Assembly: GCF_900114015.1 (NCBI RefSeq)
Contig: NZ_FORN01000003.1
Coordinates: 124,001-188,000, forward strand
Source: Caulobacter sp. UNC279MFTsu5.1
Lineage (GTDB): Bacteria > Pseudomonadota > Alphaproteobacteria > Caulobacterales > Caulobacteraceae
Length of the DNA: 64,000 nt
Direction: 5' to 3'
Shown: positions 32,575-39,968 of the stretch, piece by piece
How positions within the stretch are numbered: position 1 is the first letter of the stretch
Layout of the letters: each line of letters opens with the position of its first letter
Made by a program: the position numbers and the translations under genes
The notes under the pieces: model-generated
Databases searched by the model: none
What the model saw: the letters and a program-made list of their open reading frames with translations, nothing else
What the model was told of the DNA's origin: nothing

Positions 32575-34917
32575 TCAGGCGGCGCCGACGGTCTGGCGGA
32601 CGATGCGGGCGGCCTCGACCATGTTGGCCAGGGCGGCCTGGGTCTCCGGCCATTTGCGGGTCTTCAGGCCGCAGTCGGGATTGACCCACAGCTGGCCGGC
32701 CGACAGCCGGGCCTGGGCGGCTCTCAGCAGGTCGGTCATCTCCTCGACGGCCGGCACGCGCGGCGAGTGGATGTCGTAGACGCCGGGGCCGATCTCGGCC
32801 GGATAGGCGTAGGCCTCGAAGGCTTCCAGCAGCTCCATCTTCGAGCGGGCGGTCTCGATGGAGATGACGTCGGCGTCCATCGCCCCGATGGCGGCGATGA
32901 TGTCGTTGAACTCCGAATAGCACATGTGGGTGTGGATCTGGGTGTGGTCGGCCACGCCCGAGGCCGCCAGGCGGAAGCATTCGACCGCCCAGTCCAGATA
33001 GGCCGCCCAGTCGCCGCGGCGCAGGGGCAGGCCCTCGCGCAGGGCCGCCTCGTCGATCTGGATCACCTTGGCGCCGGCCGCCTCGAGGTCGGCCGCCTCG
33101 TCGCGGATCGCCAGGGCGATCTGGCGGCAGGCCAGGGCGCGGGGGACGTCGTCACGGACGAAAGACCAGTTCAGGATGGTCACCGGCCCGGTCAGCATGC
33201 CCTTCATCGGCCGGTCGGTCAGGGACTGGGCGTAGGCCCACCACTCCACGGTCATCGGGGCCGGGCGCGAGACGTCGCCGAACAGGATCGGCGGCCGCAC
33301 GCAGCGCGAGCCGTACGACTGCACCCAGCCGTGCCGGGTGAAGACGAAGCCGGCCAATTGCTCGCCAAAATACTGCACCATGTCGTTGCGCTCGAACTCG
33401 CCGTGGACCAGCACGTCCAGGCCGATTTCCTCCTGCCAGGCCACGGTGCGGGCGGTCTCGGCGCGCAGGAAGGCGGCGTAGTCGGCGTCGCTCAGCTGGC
33501 CCTTGCCGTGGGCCGAGCGCGCCTGGCGCACCGCCTCGGTCTGCGGGAACGAGCCGATGGTGGTGGTGGGGAAGGCCGGCAGGTCCAGGCGCGGGATCTG
33601 CACCGCCTGGCGGCGGCCGAACGGCGAGCGGCGCTGGGCCATGGCCGGGGTCGTGGCGGCCAGGCGCGCGGCCACGGCCGCGTCGTGAATCCGGGGCGAG
33701 GCGCGGCGCGCCGCCGCCGCCGCCTGCCTGGCGGCCAGCTGGGACGCGACGCTGGCCCGGCCCTCGTTCAGCGCCGTGGCCAGGACCACCAGCTCCTCGA
33801 TCTTCTGGACGCCGAAGGCCAGCCACTGGCGGACCTCCGGATCGATCGCCGTCTCCAGGTCCAGGTCGATCGGCGCGTGCAGCAGCGAGCAGGACGGCGC
33901 CAGGATCACCCGGTCGCCGCCGCGCCTGGAGACGATCGGGTCCAGGCGGTCGAGCAGGGCGGGCAGGTCGGCCCGCCAGACGTTGCGGCCATCGATCACG
34001 CCCAGCGACAGCACCAGGCTCTCGCGGGCCAGGGCCAGGACGGCGTCCAGCTCTTCAGGCGCGCGCGCCAGGTCGACGTGGACGCCGTCGACCGGCAGGT
34101 TCACCGCCGTGGCCAGGTTGTCGCCGTAGCCGCCGAAATAGCTGGTCAGCATCAGGCGGAGGCCGGGGGTGGCGTGGCTCAGGGCGCCGTAGGCCCGGCG
34201 CAGCTCGCCGCGCTCGAACTCGGTCAGGTCCAGCGCCAGGCAGGGCTCGTCGATCTGCACCCAGTCGGCGCCGGCCTGCTGCAGCCGGGCCAGGACCTCG
34301 GCATAGACCGGGATCAGGGCCGACAGCAGCGACAGCGGCGAGAACCCCTCGTCCTTGGTCTTGGCCAGCTTGAGGAAGGTGACCGGGCCCAGCAGCACCG
34401 GGCGGGTGTGGACGCCCAGGGCCTTGGCCTCCAGGAACTCGTCGACGGGCTTGGTGGAGGTCAGGGCGAAGGCCTGGTCGCGCGACATCTCCGGGGCCAG
34501 GTAGTGGTAGTTGGTGTCGAACCACTTGGTCATCTCCAGGGCCGGCAGGCCGTGGCCGTGGTGATGGGCGTGGCCGTGGGCGCAGGCCTCGCCGTCGGCG
34601 GCGCCCTGGGTTCCGCGCGCCATGGCGAAATAGGCGGCGGTGTCGATCGGGCCGCCCGTCCAGCCGTAGATCGCCGGGATGGCGCCGACCATCACGCTGG
34701 TGTCGAGCACGTGGTCGTACAGCGAGAAGTCGTTGCTGGGCACATGGACCACGCCCAGGGCGGCCTGGCGGGTCCAGGCCGCGGCGCGCAGGGTCGCGGC
34801 CGTGGCCAGCAGCGCCGGGGCGTCGGTCTTGCCGGCCCAATGGTTCTCGAGCGCGAACTTCAGTTCGCGGCGCGGGCCGATGCGGGGAAAGCCCAGGGTG
34901 GCGACGGTGACGGTCAT
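32575..34917 (-). CDS. metE: Cobalamin-independent methionine synthase
   Basis: A 780-aa zinc enzyme that methylates homocysteine with methyltetrahydrofolate-triglutamate. The N-terminal half begins TVATLGFPRIGPRRELKFAL. A His-rich insert (GEACAHGHAHHHGHG) lies near residue 110. The C-terminal catalytic half has FPTTTIGSFPQTEAVR and the zinc ligands in HTHMCYSEFND (His, Cys), SIETARS (Glu) and NPDCGLKTR (Cys). The ATG at 34917 lies behind a GCAGAGG. It is regulated by a cobalamin riboswitch upstream, as usual for metE in bacteria that also have the B12-dependent MetH. Confidence 0.97.
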   Translation of the reverse strand: MTVTVATLGFPRIGPRRELKFALENHWAGKTDAPALLATAATLRAAAWTRQAALGVVHVPSNDFSLYDHVLDTSVMVGAIPAIYGWTGGPIDTAAYFAMARGTQGAADGEACAHGHAHHHGHGLPALEMTKWFDTNYHYLAPEMSRDQAFALTSTKPVDEFLEAKALGVHTRPVLLGPVTFLKLAKTKDEGFSPLSLLSALIPVYAEVLARLQQAGADWVQIDEPCLALDLTEFERGELRRAYGALSHATPGLRLMLTSYFGGYGDNLATAVNLPVDGVHVDLARAPEELDAVLALARESLVLSLGVIDGRNVWRADLPALLDRLDPIVSRRGGDRVILAPSCSLLHAPIDLDLETAIDPEVRQWLAFGVQKIEELVVLATALNEGRASVASQLAARQAAAAARRASPRIHDAAVAARLAATTPAMAQRRSPFGRRQAVQIPRLDLPAFPTTTIGSFPQTEAVRQARSAHGKGQLSDADYAAFLRAETARTVAWQEEIGLDVLVHGEFERNDMVQYFGEQLAGFVFTRHGWVQSYGSRCVRPPILFGDVSRPAPMTVEWWAYAQSLTDRPMKGMLTGPVTILNWSFVRDDVPRALACRQIALAIRDEAADLEAAGAKVIQIDEAALREGLPLRRGDWAAYLDWAVECFRLAASGVADHTQIHTHMCYSEFNDIIAAIGAMDADVISIETARSKMELLEAFEAYAYPAEIGPGVYDIHSPRVPAVEEMTDLLRAAQARLSAGQLWVNPDCGLKTRKWPETQAALANMVEAARIVRQTVGAA

Positions 34918-34919
34918 CT

Positions 34920-35009
34920 TCAAAAACCTCTGCCGGTGTGATGGCGGAGGCGGATCGGGACGCGCGCGAGGTCGCGCACGGGCCGTGGAGGTCCGGTCAC
35001 GCCTTGCAT
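34920..35009 (-). other. Possible 29-codon upstream frame ending 2 nt before metE
   Basis: Between the riboswitch and metE an ATG opens a 29-codon frame beginning MQGVTGPPRPVRDLARV and ending TGRGF, whose TGA is separated from the metE ATG by just AG (TGAAGATG). It is Arg-rich and has only a weak GGCGGGG upstream. It may be a leader peptide coupling translation to metE, or a chance frame in GC-rich DNA. Confidence 0.3.
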
Positions 35010-35048
35010 GCGGCCAGACCGGGCACCCCGCCGGAGGACGTTATCTGT

Positions 35049-35222
35049 CGGGGCAGGTCTCCTGGCTCACGGGTCAGCGCCCCTGTCCTGGCCTTCCCGA
35101 CACGCCACCGATCCAGCTTCGGCGCGTCAGTGACACGTATCGGACAGCGGCTCGCCGCTCACAGTTGCGGGGGCAGCGCCGGATTCGGACCCGTGAGGCC
35201 CTCACCGACTTCCCTCTTAGCT
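35049..35222 (-). ncRNA. Cobalamin (B12) riboswitch of metE
   Basis: Read on the minus strand, the conserved blocks appear in order: GGGAAGTCGGTG at the 5' end, then CCGGCGCTGCCCCCGCAACT with GT, the B12-box-like GTGTCACTG, CGGGAAGGCC, and the 3' block GTGAGCCAGGAGACCTGCC. This is a textbook adenosylcobalamin-class aptamer. It lies about 130 nt upstream of metE. No T-rich terminator is seen after it, so repression may act on translation or through Rho. Binding of B12 should shut off this B12-independent enzyme. Confidence 0.95.
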
Positions 35223-35292
35223 CCGGGCGCGTGAACGCCCGCAGACCACGACCCCTCCAGAAGGCGCGCGTTCCTGCCCTGCGTCAAGAGGG

Positions 35293-35312
35293 ATATAAAG
35301 ATATCTTTATAT
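35293..35312. promoter_or_regulatory. Perfect 20-bp AT-rich palindrome upstream of the metE leader
   Basis: ATATAAAGATATCTTTATAT is a perfect palindrome in an otherwise GC-rich region, about 70 bp upstream of the riboswitch and 70 bp before the divergent kinase gene. It resembles the AT-rich palindromes bound by ArsR-family regulators of methionine/SAH metabolism, but that link is an inference. It probably overlaps the metE promoter. The 464-bp gap between metE and the kinase gene is thus filled by palindrome, riboswitch and leader. Confidence 0.7.
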
Positions 35313-35381
35313 GATTTTGGAAGGCGACGTCCGGACACAACAAAATGTCGCACCCGCCCGTCGTTAAACCTTGGGGAAACG

Positions 35382-37046
35382 ATGCCCGGGGTAATCCTGT
35401 CCCTTGGTTTGGGGGCTTCCTTGCGTCAGTCGGGGAAGCGGGAGGGCGTCTTGCGGAAACCAGCGGAACTCGGCCACGCCGTCCAGGGCGCCCGCAAGCC
35501 GTGGCTAGGCTACGCCAATCTCCGCCTTGAGGCCGCGGTCTTCCTGCTGGTGGCCGTGTCGTTCGCCGCGGTGCTGGGCAAGAGCGCCATCACCAGCCAG
35601 ACCCTGGTCCTGTCGTCGCAATCGGGGCGGTTCGCGACCTACAGCTATTCCGACGCCGAGGCCGGCGGGCGCTCGGTCGTCTCGGTCGATCCGCGCAGGC
35701 TGCTGTCCTGGTCGTGCGACCTCCGAGAGGGCGCGGACTACCCCTATTGCGGCTACGGCCTGCAACTGGACCTCGGGCGGGACGCCGACGGCCTGGACTT
35801 CTCGCGGTTCCAGACCGTCACCTTGCGCTTCTCGTACCAGGGGCGGAGCGACCGCCTGAGGCTGACCTTCAAGGCGTCGCCGGGACCGGCCGTGCGCGAC
35901 AGGGTGAAGGGCGACCCGATGCCCCTGGCCGTAGACATCCCGGTCGTCCAGGGACGCAACGAGGTCAGCCTGCCGTTGGACCAACTGGCGGTCGAGGAGT
36001 GGTGGGCGGCCGACCATGGCCTGTCGGCGGACGAGGCCGCGCCGAACCTCAAGGCGATCCACGCCATCGCCATCGCCACCAACAGCTCGAAGCCCGGCCG
36101 GGTGACCGTCTCGGTCGACGACCTGACGTTCAAGGGGGCGTATCTGTCGACCGAGCAGTTCTATTTGGTCATCCTCGGCGTCTGGCTGGTGCTTTCGGCC
36201 GGCTTCCTGGTCTGGCGTTTCTTGCGCACGCGCCGCGACTACGAGGCGCGGCGGCGTCTCCAGGCCGAAGAGGCGCGACTGCTGGCGAAGGCCCACGCCG
36301 CCGCCGAGGCCGCCAGCAGCGCCAAGTCGCGGTTCCTGGGCAATATGAGCCACGAACTGCGCACGCCGCTGAACGCCATCATCGGCTACGCCTACTGGCT
36401 GGAGCGCACCGCGCTGGACGCCAAGCAGCGCGCGGCGGTCAAGACGGTGCAGGCCAGCGGCGAGCACCTGCTGGCCGTGATCAGCGACATCCTGGACGTG
36501 GCCAAGATCGAGGCCGGCAAGTTCGAGCTGCTGGCCGCGCCCTTCGACCTGCACGCGTGCGTGGCCGGGGTGGGCGAGATGTTCCGCCTGCCGGCCCAGG
36601 ACAAGGGCCTGGAGTTCGCCGCGAGCCTCGATCCAGACGTTCCGCGCCGGATCGAGGCGGACCAGAAGCGGGTCCGGCAGGTCCTGATCAACCTGGTCGG
36701 CAATGCGATCAAGTTCACCGCCAGCGGTCGGGTCGGCCTGCGGGTGTCGCTGGCTGGGACCGACGACGGGACGGCGCGCCTGCGCTTCGTCGTCGAGGAC
36801 ACCGGCGTGGGCATCCGGGCGGACCAGTTGGAGAGCATCTTCCGCCCCTTCGAGCAGGCGGGCGAGGCGACGGGCCGCCACGAGGGCACGGGCCTGGGCC
36901 TGAGCATCAGCCAGCAGATCGTGGCCCTGATGCGGGGCGAGATCCGGGTCGAGAGCACGCCGGGCCAGGGCAGCCGATTCACGGTCGAGATCGCGGTTCC
37001 GGTGGTCGAGGCCGAGGCGGCGCCGAGGCGTTTGGCGGCTTCGTAG
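35382..37046 (+). CDS. Sensor histidine kinase with large periplasmic domain
   Basis: A 554-aa kinase. After an N-terminal cytoplasmic stretch, a helix at about residues 50-68 leads to a periplasmic domain of about 190 residues (two Cys in SWSCDLREGADYPYCGYGLQ) that looks like a beta-sandwich (FQTVTLRFSYQGRSDRLRLT, VTVSVDDLTFKG). A second helix lies at about 265-283. The kinase core has FLGNMSHELRTPLNAIIGYA (phosphoacceptor His), INLVGNAIKFTASG, VEDTGVGI and GTGLGLSISQQIV. The start ATG follows GGGGAAACG. No response regulator is adjacent (orphan). A 17-bp hairpin follows the stop. Confidence 0.85.
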   Translation: MPGVILSLGLGASLRQSGKREGVLRKPAELGHAVQGARKPWLGYANLRLEAAVFLLVAVSFAAVLGKSAITSQTLVLSSQSGRFATYSYSDAEAGGRSVVSVDPRRLLSWSCDLREGADYPYCGYGLQLDLGRDADGLDFSRFQTVTLRFSYQGRSDRLRLTFKASPGPAVRDRVKGDPMPLAVDIPVVQGRNEVSLPLDQLAVEEWWAADHGLSADEAAPNLKAIHAIAIATNSSKPGRVTVSVDDLTFKGAYLSTEQFYLVILGVWLVLSAGFLVWRFLRTRRDYEARRRLQAEEARLLAKAHAAAEAASSAKSRFLGNMSHELRTPLNAIIGYAYWLERTALDAKQRAAVKTVQASGEHLLAVISDILDVAKIEAGKFELLAAPFDLHACVAGVGEMFRLPAQDKGLEFAASLDPDVPRRIEADQKRVRQVLINLVGNAIKFTASGRVGLRVSLAGTDDGTARLRFVVEDTGVGIRADQLESIFRPFEQAGEATGRHEGTGLGLSISQQIVALMRGEIRVESTPGQGSRFTVEIAVPVVEAEAAPRRLAAS

Positions 37047-37097
37047 GGGGCGTCTGCGACTTCGATGGCGCTCCAGGTGCGTCAAAACCATTTGCGT

Positions 37098-37134
37098 TGT
37101 CATCCCGGACAAGCCCGGCTTGTCCGGGATGACA
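37098..37134. repeat. Perfect hairpin repeat, family C
   Basis: TGTCATCCCGGACAAGC and its exact complement (17-bp stem) around a 3-nt loop, 51 bp after the kinase stop. It is a compact member of the CCCGGACAAGC repeat family and a plausible terminator. Confidence 0.75.
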
Positions 37135-37230
37135 GCGAGAAAAGGGGCGATCGCGGCCGGGTGCCGGCGGCGTCGGGACCTTCAGTGAACTCTCGAACAC
37201 CTTCTTTTTAGCGAACGCCGTTCCGCCGAC

Positions 37231-37261
37231 TTGACTCGTCCATTACCTGTGTGTCACACAG
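37231..37261 (+). promoter_or_regulatory. padR promoter with overlapping operator
   Basis: TTGACT at 37231 could be a -35 element. CTGTGTG-T-CACACAG at 37247-37261 is a perfect 7-1-7 inverted repeat, and further GTGTG/CACAC copies run on to the start codon. PadR regulators often repress their own promoters through such short palindromes. Confidence 0.6.
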
Positions 37262-37290
37262 TGTGCGCCACACACCATGCGACACACACC

Positions 37291-37623
37291 ATGCCCCAGG
37301 ACGCCGACATCTTCGAAACCCTGCGCCAGGAGCTGCGGCGCGGGACGCTGATCCTGGCCGTGCTGGCCCAGCTGAAGGTCGAGCGCTACGGCTACGGCCT
37401 GCGCCAGGCCCTGGCCGAGGTGGGGCTGGAGATCGATGAAGGCGCCCTCTATCCGATGCTGCGCCGGCTGGAGAGCCAGGGCCTGCTGACCAGCGAGTGG
37501 CGCGAGGAAGACAAGCGCAAGAAGCGCTTCTACCGCCTGTCGTCCGAAGGCGAGGCCGTGCTGGCCCGCCTGGCCGCCGAGTGGCGGGCGATGAACGACA
37601 CCCTGCAAAACCTGATCCGATGA
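37291..37623 (+). CDS. PadR-family transcriptional regulator
   Basis: A 110-aa winged-helix protein. The PadR core is LRRGTLILAVLAQLKVERYG with YGLRQAL, EGALYPMLRRLESQGLL, and DKRKKRFYRLSSEGEAVL. The start is at MPQDADIF; the in-frame codons before it lie in the GTGTG/CACAC operator region. The stop lies in a GATGAGGG overlap with a possible start of the next gene, so the pair is one operon in which PadR probably controls the membrane protein and itself. Confidence 0.9.
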   Translation: MPQDADIFETLRQELRRGTLILAVLAQLKVERYGYGLRQALAEVGLEIDEGALYPMLRRLESQGLLTSEWREEDKRKKRFYRLSSEGEAVLARLAAEWRAMNDTLQNLIR

Positions 37624-37637
37624 GGGAGGCCAGGACC

Positions 37638-38651
37638 ATGGACCTGCTCGATCGCTACCTGGCCGCCGTCGCGGCCCTGCTGCCCAAGGCCCAGCGCGAG
37701 GATATCGTCGCCGAGCTGCGCGACATCCTGCTGACCCAGATGGAGGAGAAGGAGGCCGAGCTGGGCCGGCCGCTGGACGCCAGGGAGCGCGAGGCGGTGC
37801 TCAAGGCGTTCGGCCACCCCATCGCCGTGGCCGGCCGGTTCGGAACGCCCCGGGCGCTGATCGGCCCCGAGCTCTACCCGTTCTACGCCTTCGGGGTGAA
37901 GGCTCTGCTGGTGGTGGCGGCGGTCGCTTCGGCGATCCCGGTCGTGATCGGGGCCCTCACCGACCCCGGCGGCGCGGGCGGCGGCTTCGCGCGCTTCCTG
38001 TCCAGCTTCCTGGCCACCGGCCTGACGATGATCGGCGCGGCCACGGTGCTGGGGGCGGGGATCGAGCGCGGCTGGATCCCGCTGGGCGGCGCCGCCGACT
38101 GGAGGGTGGCCGACCTGCCGCGCCTGGACGCCCTGGCCCCGCGCCGGCGGGGCCTGCCGCGCAAGGGGCCGCGGCAGAGGCGCTTCGAGGCCCTGCTGGA
38201 GGTGATCCTGACGGCGCTGTTCATCCTGTGGTGGACCGGGCTGGTCCCGGCGCCGTGGGCCAGCCACGTGGCGAACAGCGACATGGTCCTGCGGCCGGCC
38301 CCGATCTGGGCGGCGCTGTACTGGCCGCTGCTGGCCTGGGCGGGCGTGCAACTGGCGTCCAGCCTGATCGGGCTGCTTCGCCCCGGCTGGGTGCGGGCGC
38401 GGGCGGCGCTGGAGGTCGTCTGCGGCCTGGCCGGCCTGGCGCTGGCCGTGGTCCTGTGGCGGGCCGGGCGGCTGGTCGTGGTCGGGCTCGAGGGGGCAGG
38501 CGGATCGAACGCCGACGGGGTCGCTGGCCTGCAGACCGCGCTGGACCTCAGCTTCCATCTCACCGCGACCGTGATGATCGCGGTGCTGACGATCAAGATC
38601 GCGGTCGAGCTCTGGCGCCTGTTCAGGGGCGCGGGGCCGGCGCCGGCATAG
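37638..38651 (+). CDS. HAAS-domain integral membrane protein (DUF1700-like)
   Basis: A 337-aa protein. The N-terminal 60 residues (LDRYLAAVAALLPKAQREDI-VAELRDILLTQMEEKEAELG) match the HAAS (helical, alphaproteobacterial/PadR-associated) signalling domain that is commonly encoded next to PadR. It is followed by about six predicted transmembrane helices. GGGAGGC precedes the ATG at 37638; an ATG at 37620 overlapping the padR stop is an alternative. Function in the family is unknown; a role as a PadR-controlled membrane sensor is inference. Confidence 0.8.
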   Translation: MDLLDRYLAAVAALLPKAQREDIVAELRDILLTQMEEKEAELGRPLDAREREAVLKAFGHPIAVAGRFGTPRALIGPELYPFYAFGVKALLVVAAVASAIPVVIGALTDPGGAGGGFARFLSSFLATGLTMIGAATVLGAGIERGWIPLGGAADWRVADLPRLDALAPRRRGLPRKGPRQRRFEALLEVILTALFILWWTGLVPAPWASHVANSDMVLRPAPIWAALYWPLLAWAGVQLASSLIGLLRPGWVRARAALEVVCGLAGLALAVVLWRAGRLVVVGLEGAGGSNADGVAGLQTALDLSFHLTATVMIAVLTIKIAVELWRLFRGAGPAPA

Positions 38652-38735
38652 CTCACATCGGGCCATGAAGGGGTCATACTTCGGCCCGCAACCTCTAGCG
38701 GAGTGCTCGCGTCGGGTAAGGGGCGCGGGATAAAG

Positions 38736-39371
38736 ATGGCGGGACGGGGCGGTTCAGGCCGGGGTGGAGCCTTGCGCGCGTCCGCGCTGGTCGGCTCGGC
38801 CGTCCTCCACGCCGTCCTGCTGGCCCTGCTCGTACGCTGTTCGCGGGGGGAACCACCGGCCTACGACCCGCCGCCCCCCCTCCAGGTCATGCTCGTTTCG
38901 CCGCAGCGGCCAGGCCAAACGGATCGCGCAACGGGTCGTCCGCCGGTCCGCCGTCCTGGCGTTCCGGCGCGAGCAGACGCCGCGCCGCTCCTCCCCCTCC
39001 GATCATCCTCACCGTCCGAGGGGAGCGCCGCGCCGGCCCCGTCGGGTCCAGCCGCGTCCGGCGACGGGGCGTCGAGCCCCGGCGAACCGGCCGCGAACGG
39101 ACAGGGCGTGCTGCGTGGCCTGCGCAACTGCGATCGGCCGACTTTCACGCGACAGGAACGCGAACGCTGCGAAGCCGAGCGCTGGGCCGGCGTCGCGCCG
39201 GTCGCCCCGCGCTTGAACCTGGACCCCTCCGGCCGCTACGCGAAGGATCCGACGCCCTACCTGGTGCGCCGCCCCGAGAAGGGCTGCCGCGCCCGTATGA
39301 CCGGCGAGGTGGACGCCCGGGGCGACGACGAGAACGTGCGTGCGGGGGTCACCTGCGTGAAGCGGTTCTGA
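38736..39371 (+). CDS. Small TonB-like anchored protein, function unknown
   Basis: About 211 aa. A single N-terminal hydrophobic helix (ALVGSAVLHAVLLALLVRCS) follows a basic Gly-rich stretch and precedes PAYDPPPPLQVMLVSPQRP, the layout of TonB/TolA-like anchors. The middle is Pro/Ser/Ala-rich and disordered. The C-terminal domain (about 125-211) has four Cys (RNCDRP, RERCEAER, KGCRAR, GVTCVKRF) that may form two disulfides in the periplasm. No TonB C-terminal domain is seen. The stop codon is inside a 15-bp hairpin. Confidence 0.6.
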   Translation: MAGRGGSGRGGALRASALVGSAVLHAVLLALLVRCSRGEPPAYDPPPPLQVMLVSPQRPGQTDRATGRPPVRRPGVPARADAAPLLPLRSSSPSEGSAAPAPSGPAASGDGASSPGEPAANGQGVLRGLRNCDRPTFTRQERERCEAERWAGVAPVAPRLNLDPSGRYAKDPTPYLVRRPEKGCRARMTGEVDARGDDENVRAGVTCVKRF

Positions 39372-39387
39372 GCCGCTTCACGCAGGT
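39351..39387. terminator. 15-bp perfect hairpin spanning a stop codon
   Basis: ACCTGCGTGAAGCGG and its exact complement CCGCTTCACGCAGGT enclose the loop TTCTGAG, which contains the TGA of the preceding gene. It lies between convergent genes, so it can act on both transcripts. There is no T-tract. Confidence 0.6.
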
Positions 39388-39402
39388 GAGCGGGGCTTCA
39401 TC

Positions 39403-39582
39403 CTACTTCGCGATGGTGTTGACCACGGCCCCAGCGCCGGCCCCGACCACGGCCCCGACGGGGCCGGCGACCACCGCCCCGGCGATCGCGCCGGTGGCCG
39501 CGCGCTGCTCCATGTTGTGCCCGCAGGCCGACAGGCTTAACGCCGCCGCAACCCCCAGCGGAACCCAGCGCAGAGCAGTCAT
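39403..39582 (-). CDS. Small glycine-zipper lipoprotein
   Basis: A 59-aa protein starting MTALRWVPLGVAAALSLSAC with a lipobox (SLSAC), so it is probably lipidated at Cys20. The mature part is a glycine zipper (GAIAGAVVAGPVGAVVGAGA). The start has a GGAGG 8 bp upstream on the minus strand. It resembles small SmpA/Rick-17-kDa-type outer-membrane lipoproteins and the Gly-zipper peptides that insert in membranes. It is convergent with the TonB-like gene. Confidence 0.8.
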   Translation of the reverse strand: MTALRWVPLGVAAALSLSACGHNMEQRAATGAIAGAVVAGPVGAVVGAGAGAVVNTIAK

Positions 39583-39968
39583 TATGTCCTCCAGGACAAT
39601 TACATCGATCCGCTAGAGTAACGACGTCGCAGGGCCGGGGTTCCGTTGAGAGCGGTGCGGCGGAAGTCTATCCCGGACGGTGAATATTCGCCCCGAACCC
39701 GAATTTCGGGACTGTCGCGTTTTTTCGTTAGAATCAAACAATTAACCATTCCATCTGTCGCGCGGGCGGCCAAAATTCAGGCTGCGACGCCGCGTCCGCT
39801 TGCGACTCGTGGGCGGATGCGTCATAAGGCGGTCATAAGCAGGACTTCGGCCACGATCGTGAACCGGCCGAACCTCCGCTTTCAGGGCTGCCCGACAGTG
39901 TTTTTTCCGGGTTCCTGAGGGCGTTTTTGTCGGGGGGCGGTCCGCCCTCGCCGCGCAGGACACGAGTT
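39583..39968. other. 386-bp intergenic region before sleB-type gene
   Basis: Holds the promoter of the minus-strand lipoprotein and that of the plus-strand cell-wall hydrolase. A relatively AT-rich patch (TTTTTTCGTTAGAATCAAAC and AATTAACC, 39719-39750) is the best promoter candidate. A GTGTTTTTTCCGGG at about 39898 precedes the gene. Short open frames here have no coding character. Confidence 0.4.

Noticed and set aside
39646-39918. 90-codon plus-strand frame in the gap before the SleB-type gene
   Set aside because: No ribosome-binding site, poor codon bias for this genome and no recognisable domain. The stretch is better explained as promoter region.
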